A DNA stretch of 34,753 nucleotides from DATGFK01 sp040007395 (lineage in GTDB: Bacteria; Chloroflexota; Anaerolineae; Aggregatilineales; UBA2796): positions 1 through 34,753 of the forward strand of contig JBDTVG010000226.1 in NCBI GenBank assembly GCA_040007395.1. Direction: 5' to 3'. Positions 33,069 through 34,753 of this stretch are shown one piece after another. The notes under the pieces were generated by a model. It saw only the letters and a program-made list of their open reading frames with translations, did no database searches and had not been told where the DNA came from. Positions within the stretch are counted from its first letter, which is position 1. The number at the start of each line of letters is the position of its first letter. The position numbers and the translations under genes were made by a program.

Positions 33069-33721
33069 TGCACTGGTTAATTGACTTCGATGATACGCTG
33101 GCGATTGGCCCGACAACATGGGCGCTCAGTCATGTATTTCCCAAAATGATCCGCGACAACCATTTGCCGTATGATGCGGATCGCTTTGCCGATGCGGTGA
33201 TTTACGGGCAGCGGCAGGGCAATCAGGATGTGAGCGATGATGTTGTCATCGATGATCTATTCCGCACGATGAATTGGCCTGATACGCTCAAGGCAAGCCT
33301 AATCGAGCAGATTTATAAAGGCTACCAACCCGCGCTCTTTGACGATGCACGCCCCCTGTTGGAACGTCTCGCCGCCAAATCACAGACAATCTATATTGTC
33401 TCGAATAACAATTACGCCGTGCAGATTGCAGAACAGCTTGGCATTGCCCACTATTTCGCAGGCATGTATACGCCTAAAACTTGCGGCGGACTTCGTGCCA
33501 AACCGCAGCGCGATATGTGGGATTATCTACTGTCGCACCACGAGATCGAGTCTGGGCAACCTGTCGCCATCGTCGGAGATGATCCTTGGTCGGATGGGGC
33601 ATTTGCCGACGAATGTAACATCAACTGCTGGATCGTGGATCGCATGAAGCGCTTTGATCGGCTGCACGTTGAACATAACTATCATTGGGTATCGTCGCTG
33701 GCAGAGATCGAGATCGCGTAG
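33068..33721 (+). CDS. HAD-family hydrolase (phosphatase-like)
   Basis: The 217-residue protein begins with HAD motif I (IDFDDTLA, nucleophile D6), then has motif II in IYIVSNNN, a Lys in LRAKPQRDMWDYLL and motif IV in AIVGDDPWSDG. The helical cap between motifs I and II marks the subfamily of small-molecule phosphatases. The ATG overlaps the acyltransferase stop at TGATG, so it is translationally coupled and part of the operon. It could remove a phosphate from a prenyl or sugar intermediate; the substrate is not evident. Confidence 0.88.
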   Translation: MHWLIDFDDTLAIGPTTWALSHVFPKMIRDNHLPYDADRFADAVIYGQRQGNQDVSDDVVIDDLFRTMNWPDTLKASLIEQIYKGYQPALFDDARPLLERLAAKSQTIYIVSNNNYAVQIAEQLGIAHYFAGMYTPKTCGGLRAKPQRDMWDYLLSHHEIESGQPVAIVGDDPWSDGAFADECNINCWIVDRMKRFDRLHVEHNYHWVSSLAEIEIA

Positions 33722-33784
33722 GACACGCTTATCGTTGCTCAGGCTTGAGCAGCGCAATTCTCTACATAGTGTCAGGGGGAGACA

Positions 33785-34543
33785 ATGCTCAAACTTCTCG
33801 AAGATCAACTTCAACATTCGGATACTCAGACACGCCTTGAAACATTGTACGCGCTTGTAATGGTGCTGGAAACTGAGGCGCTTGATGTGCTGGCCCAGAT
33901 GTCGCAGACCGAGCAAGTTCCAGAAGTAAAAGAGATCATAGCATGGGCTGTAGAGCAAATCGATGCAGCAAGACAGCAAGGTTATAGCACAACGCTTGCT
34001 TTGCAAACCGCTTATCCGCTTGATCCGTCTGATAAAGATTCCACTCAAGATTTAGAGAAAATGCACAAACTCGAAGAGGAAATGGCACAGGCACGCCTTC
34101 GCGCTCATAATCCCGACTCAAGCGTGGCTGGTGCGCTTGGTAAAACAGCCCTCATTGGTGCGCTTAGTCTTGCTGCCACGGGCGGTAATCTTCTCTGGCT
34201 TCATCATAGTTCACCATCTGCCGGGAATAGGGGTGAACTGGCGGGACTAAAAATGGTGCAATGGGCAATGGCTCAGGAGAACAAAGGGCGTAAGCGTCCG
34301 CTCCTACCCCCAAGACCTGCCGACACAGGTATTAAAATTTGGCTCAAGAAACTAACTGCTTCGGAAGCTCCAACGAGATTATCGGCAGTTCGGCAGCTAG
34401 CAGACTTCAATAATCCTGCTGCACTTGGCCCACTCGGTTGGGTGTTCGCCAAAGACACTGAGCCAGAAATACGTCAAGCTGCACAGCGCGTAGGACTGCA
34501 AATCTATATTGCAGCGTTATACTGGCAAAATCTCCCACAGTAG
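33785..34543 (+). CDS. HEAT-repeat-like protein with a central hydrophobic stretch
   Basis: The 252-residue protein has paired-helix repeats typical of HEAT/armadillo folds at its start (DTQTRLETLYALVMVLE, then VPEVKEIIAWAVEQID) and end (APTRLSAVRQLADFNNPAA, then EPEIRQAAQRVGLQIY). Between them lie an acidic Glu-rich helix and a Gly/Ala-rich hydrophobic stretch at about residues 115-140 (KTALIGALSLAATGGNLLWL) that could be a membrane helix. Such proteins serve as binding scaffolds. A 63-base gap and a GGGGGAG ribosome site separate it from the HAD gene. Role unknown. Confidence 0.7.
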   Translation: MLKLLEDQLQHSDTQTRLETLYALVMVLETEALDVLAQMSQTEQVPEVKEIIAWAVEQIDAARQQGYSTTLALQTAYPLDPSDKDSTQDLEKMHKLEEEMAQARLRAHNPDSSVAGALGKTALIGALSLAATGGNLLWLHHSSPSAGNRGELAGLKMVQWAMAQENKGRKRPLLPPRPADTGIKIWLKKLTASEAPTRLSAVRQLADFNNPAALGPLGWVFAKDTEPEIRQAAQRVGLQIYIAALYWQNLPQ

Positions 34544-34566
34544 TTAGGATAGACGTTACTTCTTGA

Positions 34567-34707
34567 CTACAGCGATTTTTTGCCTGAGAACAAATCAAGG
34601 ATACCGCGCTCGACCCGAAACTGACCGTCTACTTTGCGGGCCTGTATCTTGCCACTTTTGATCAGGCCCATAAATTCTGCATCGCTCATCTGAAGATCTC
34701 GGCTCAT
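34567..34707 (-). CDS. Small DNA-binding-like ORF, possibly truncated by an IS
   Basis: This 46-codon minus-strand frame encodes a tail (EFMGLIKSGKIQARKVDGQF, then RVERGILDLF) that resembles the winged or excisionase-type helix-turn-helix, in which a helix and the 'I-x-A-x-K-V-G-G-x-(W/F)-R-V' strand contact DNA. The outer ATG (34705-34707) lies within the IS1595-type terminus that begins at 34701. A second ATG at 34687-34689 is outside the IS. Either the gene is a small complete one or its 5' part was cut off by the insertion. Confidence 0.5.
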   Translation of the reverse strand: MSRDLQMSDAEFMGLIKSGKIQARKVDGQFRVERGILDLFSGKKSL

Positions 34708-34753
34708 GTTAAGGCAAAGTGCAAAAGGGGGTAAACTGAAGGTAGCGTGAAGG
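34701..34753 (+). mobile_element. Left end of a second IS1595-type element, cut by the window edge
   Basis: The last 53 bases begin GGCTCATGTTAA and resemble the left terminus and leader at 1874-1926, including AGTGCAAA and GTAAACT, with several differences. The transposase gene would lie beyond the window. It is a relative and not an identical copy. Confidence 0.75.

Noticed and set aside
33527..34048. 173-codon minus-strand ORF spanning the HAD and HEAT genes
   Set aside because: It overlaps two well-supported plus-strand genes and has no family motif.

Overview
The window looks like a chromosomal stretch (probably a contig) of a Chloroflexota bacterium, most likely of the Anaerolineae type. 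This is inferred from protein character: a monoderm-like set of sugar ABC proteins, a type 2 (FMN) isopentenyl diphosphate isomerase, a PIG-V-like mannosyltransferase, a SNF2/SWIM gene pair, and a diterpene gene pair resembling one I recall from Herpetosiphon. It was not established by any search. Base composition is roughly balanced. No tRNA, rRNA or CRISPR array was seen.

Layout. 1-3.4 kb is a decayed mobile region. It holds a 154-bp copy of the 3' end of the downstream mannosyltransferase gene, a putative lipoprotein gene, and an IS630-family transposase gene interrupted by a complete 1,011-bp IS1595-family element with a perfect 8-bp target duplication; both transposase genes also carry a frame break. 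3.5-8.4 kb holds the PIG-V-like mannosyltransferase, a small STAS/SpoIIAA-like protein, and a leftward pair made of an ornithine-decarboxylase-type PLP enzyme and an NNMT/PNMT-type methyltransferase. 8.4-10.7 kb encodes a CHASE4-HAMP histidine kinase with an overlapping receiver protein. 10.8-13.1 kb holds acyl carrier protein, type 2 IPP isomerase and an inositol monophosphatase. 13.4-14.4 kb encodes a nitrilase-fold protein that has lost its catalytic cysteine. 15-20.5 kb is a sugar ABC importer (binding protein and two permeases, no ATPase) followed by a structured non-coding block and a fuconolactonase-like amidohydrolase. 20.6-24.6 kb is a SNF2 helicase plus SWIM zinc-finger pair.

24.8-33.7 kb is the most interesting part. 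It is a rightward series with a class II diterpene cyclase (DxDTT type, Rv3377c-like), a second STAS-like protein, a protein-less IS200/IS605-like element carrying a structured RNA that I read as a HEARO/omega RNA, a cis-prenyltransferase-fold diterpene synthase homologous to Rv3378c, an ABC exporter (ATPase and permease), two paralogous GT2 glycosyltransferases, an HHxxxDG acyltransferase and a HAD phosphatase. Close spacing and overlaps from the exporter onwards suggest co-transcription. A reasonable but untested model is that the first two enzymes make a diterpenol and the following genes decorate and export it. A HEAT-like protein follows. The window ends inside the left end of a second IS1595-type element, next to a small DNA-binding-like ORF.

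All family assignments were made by eye from motifs, without database searches.
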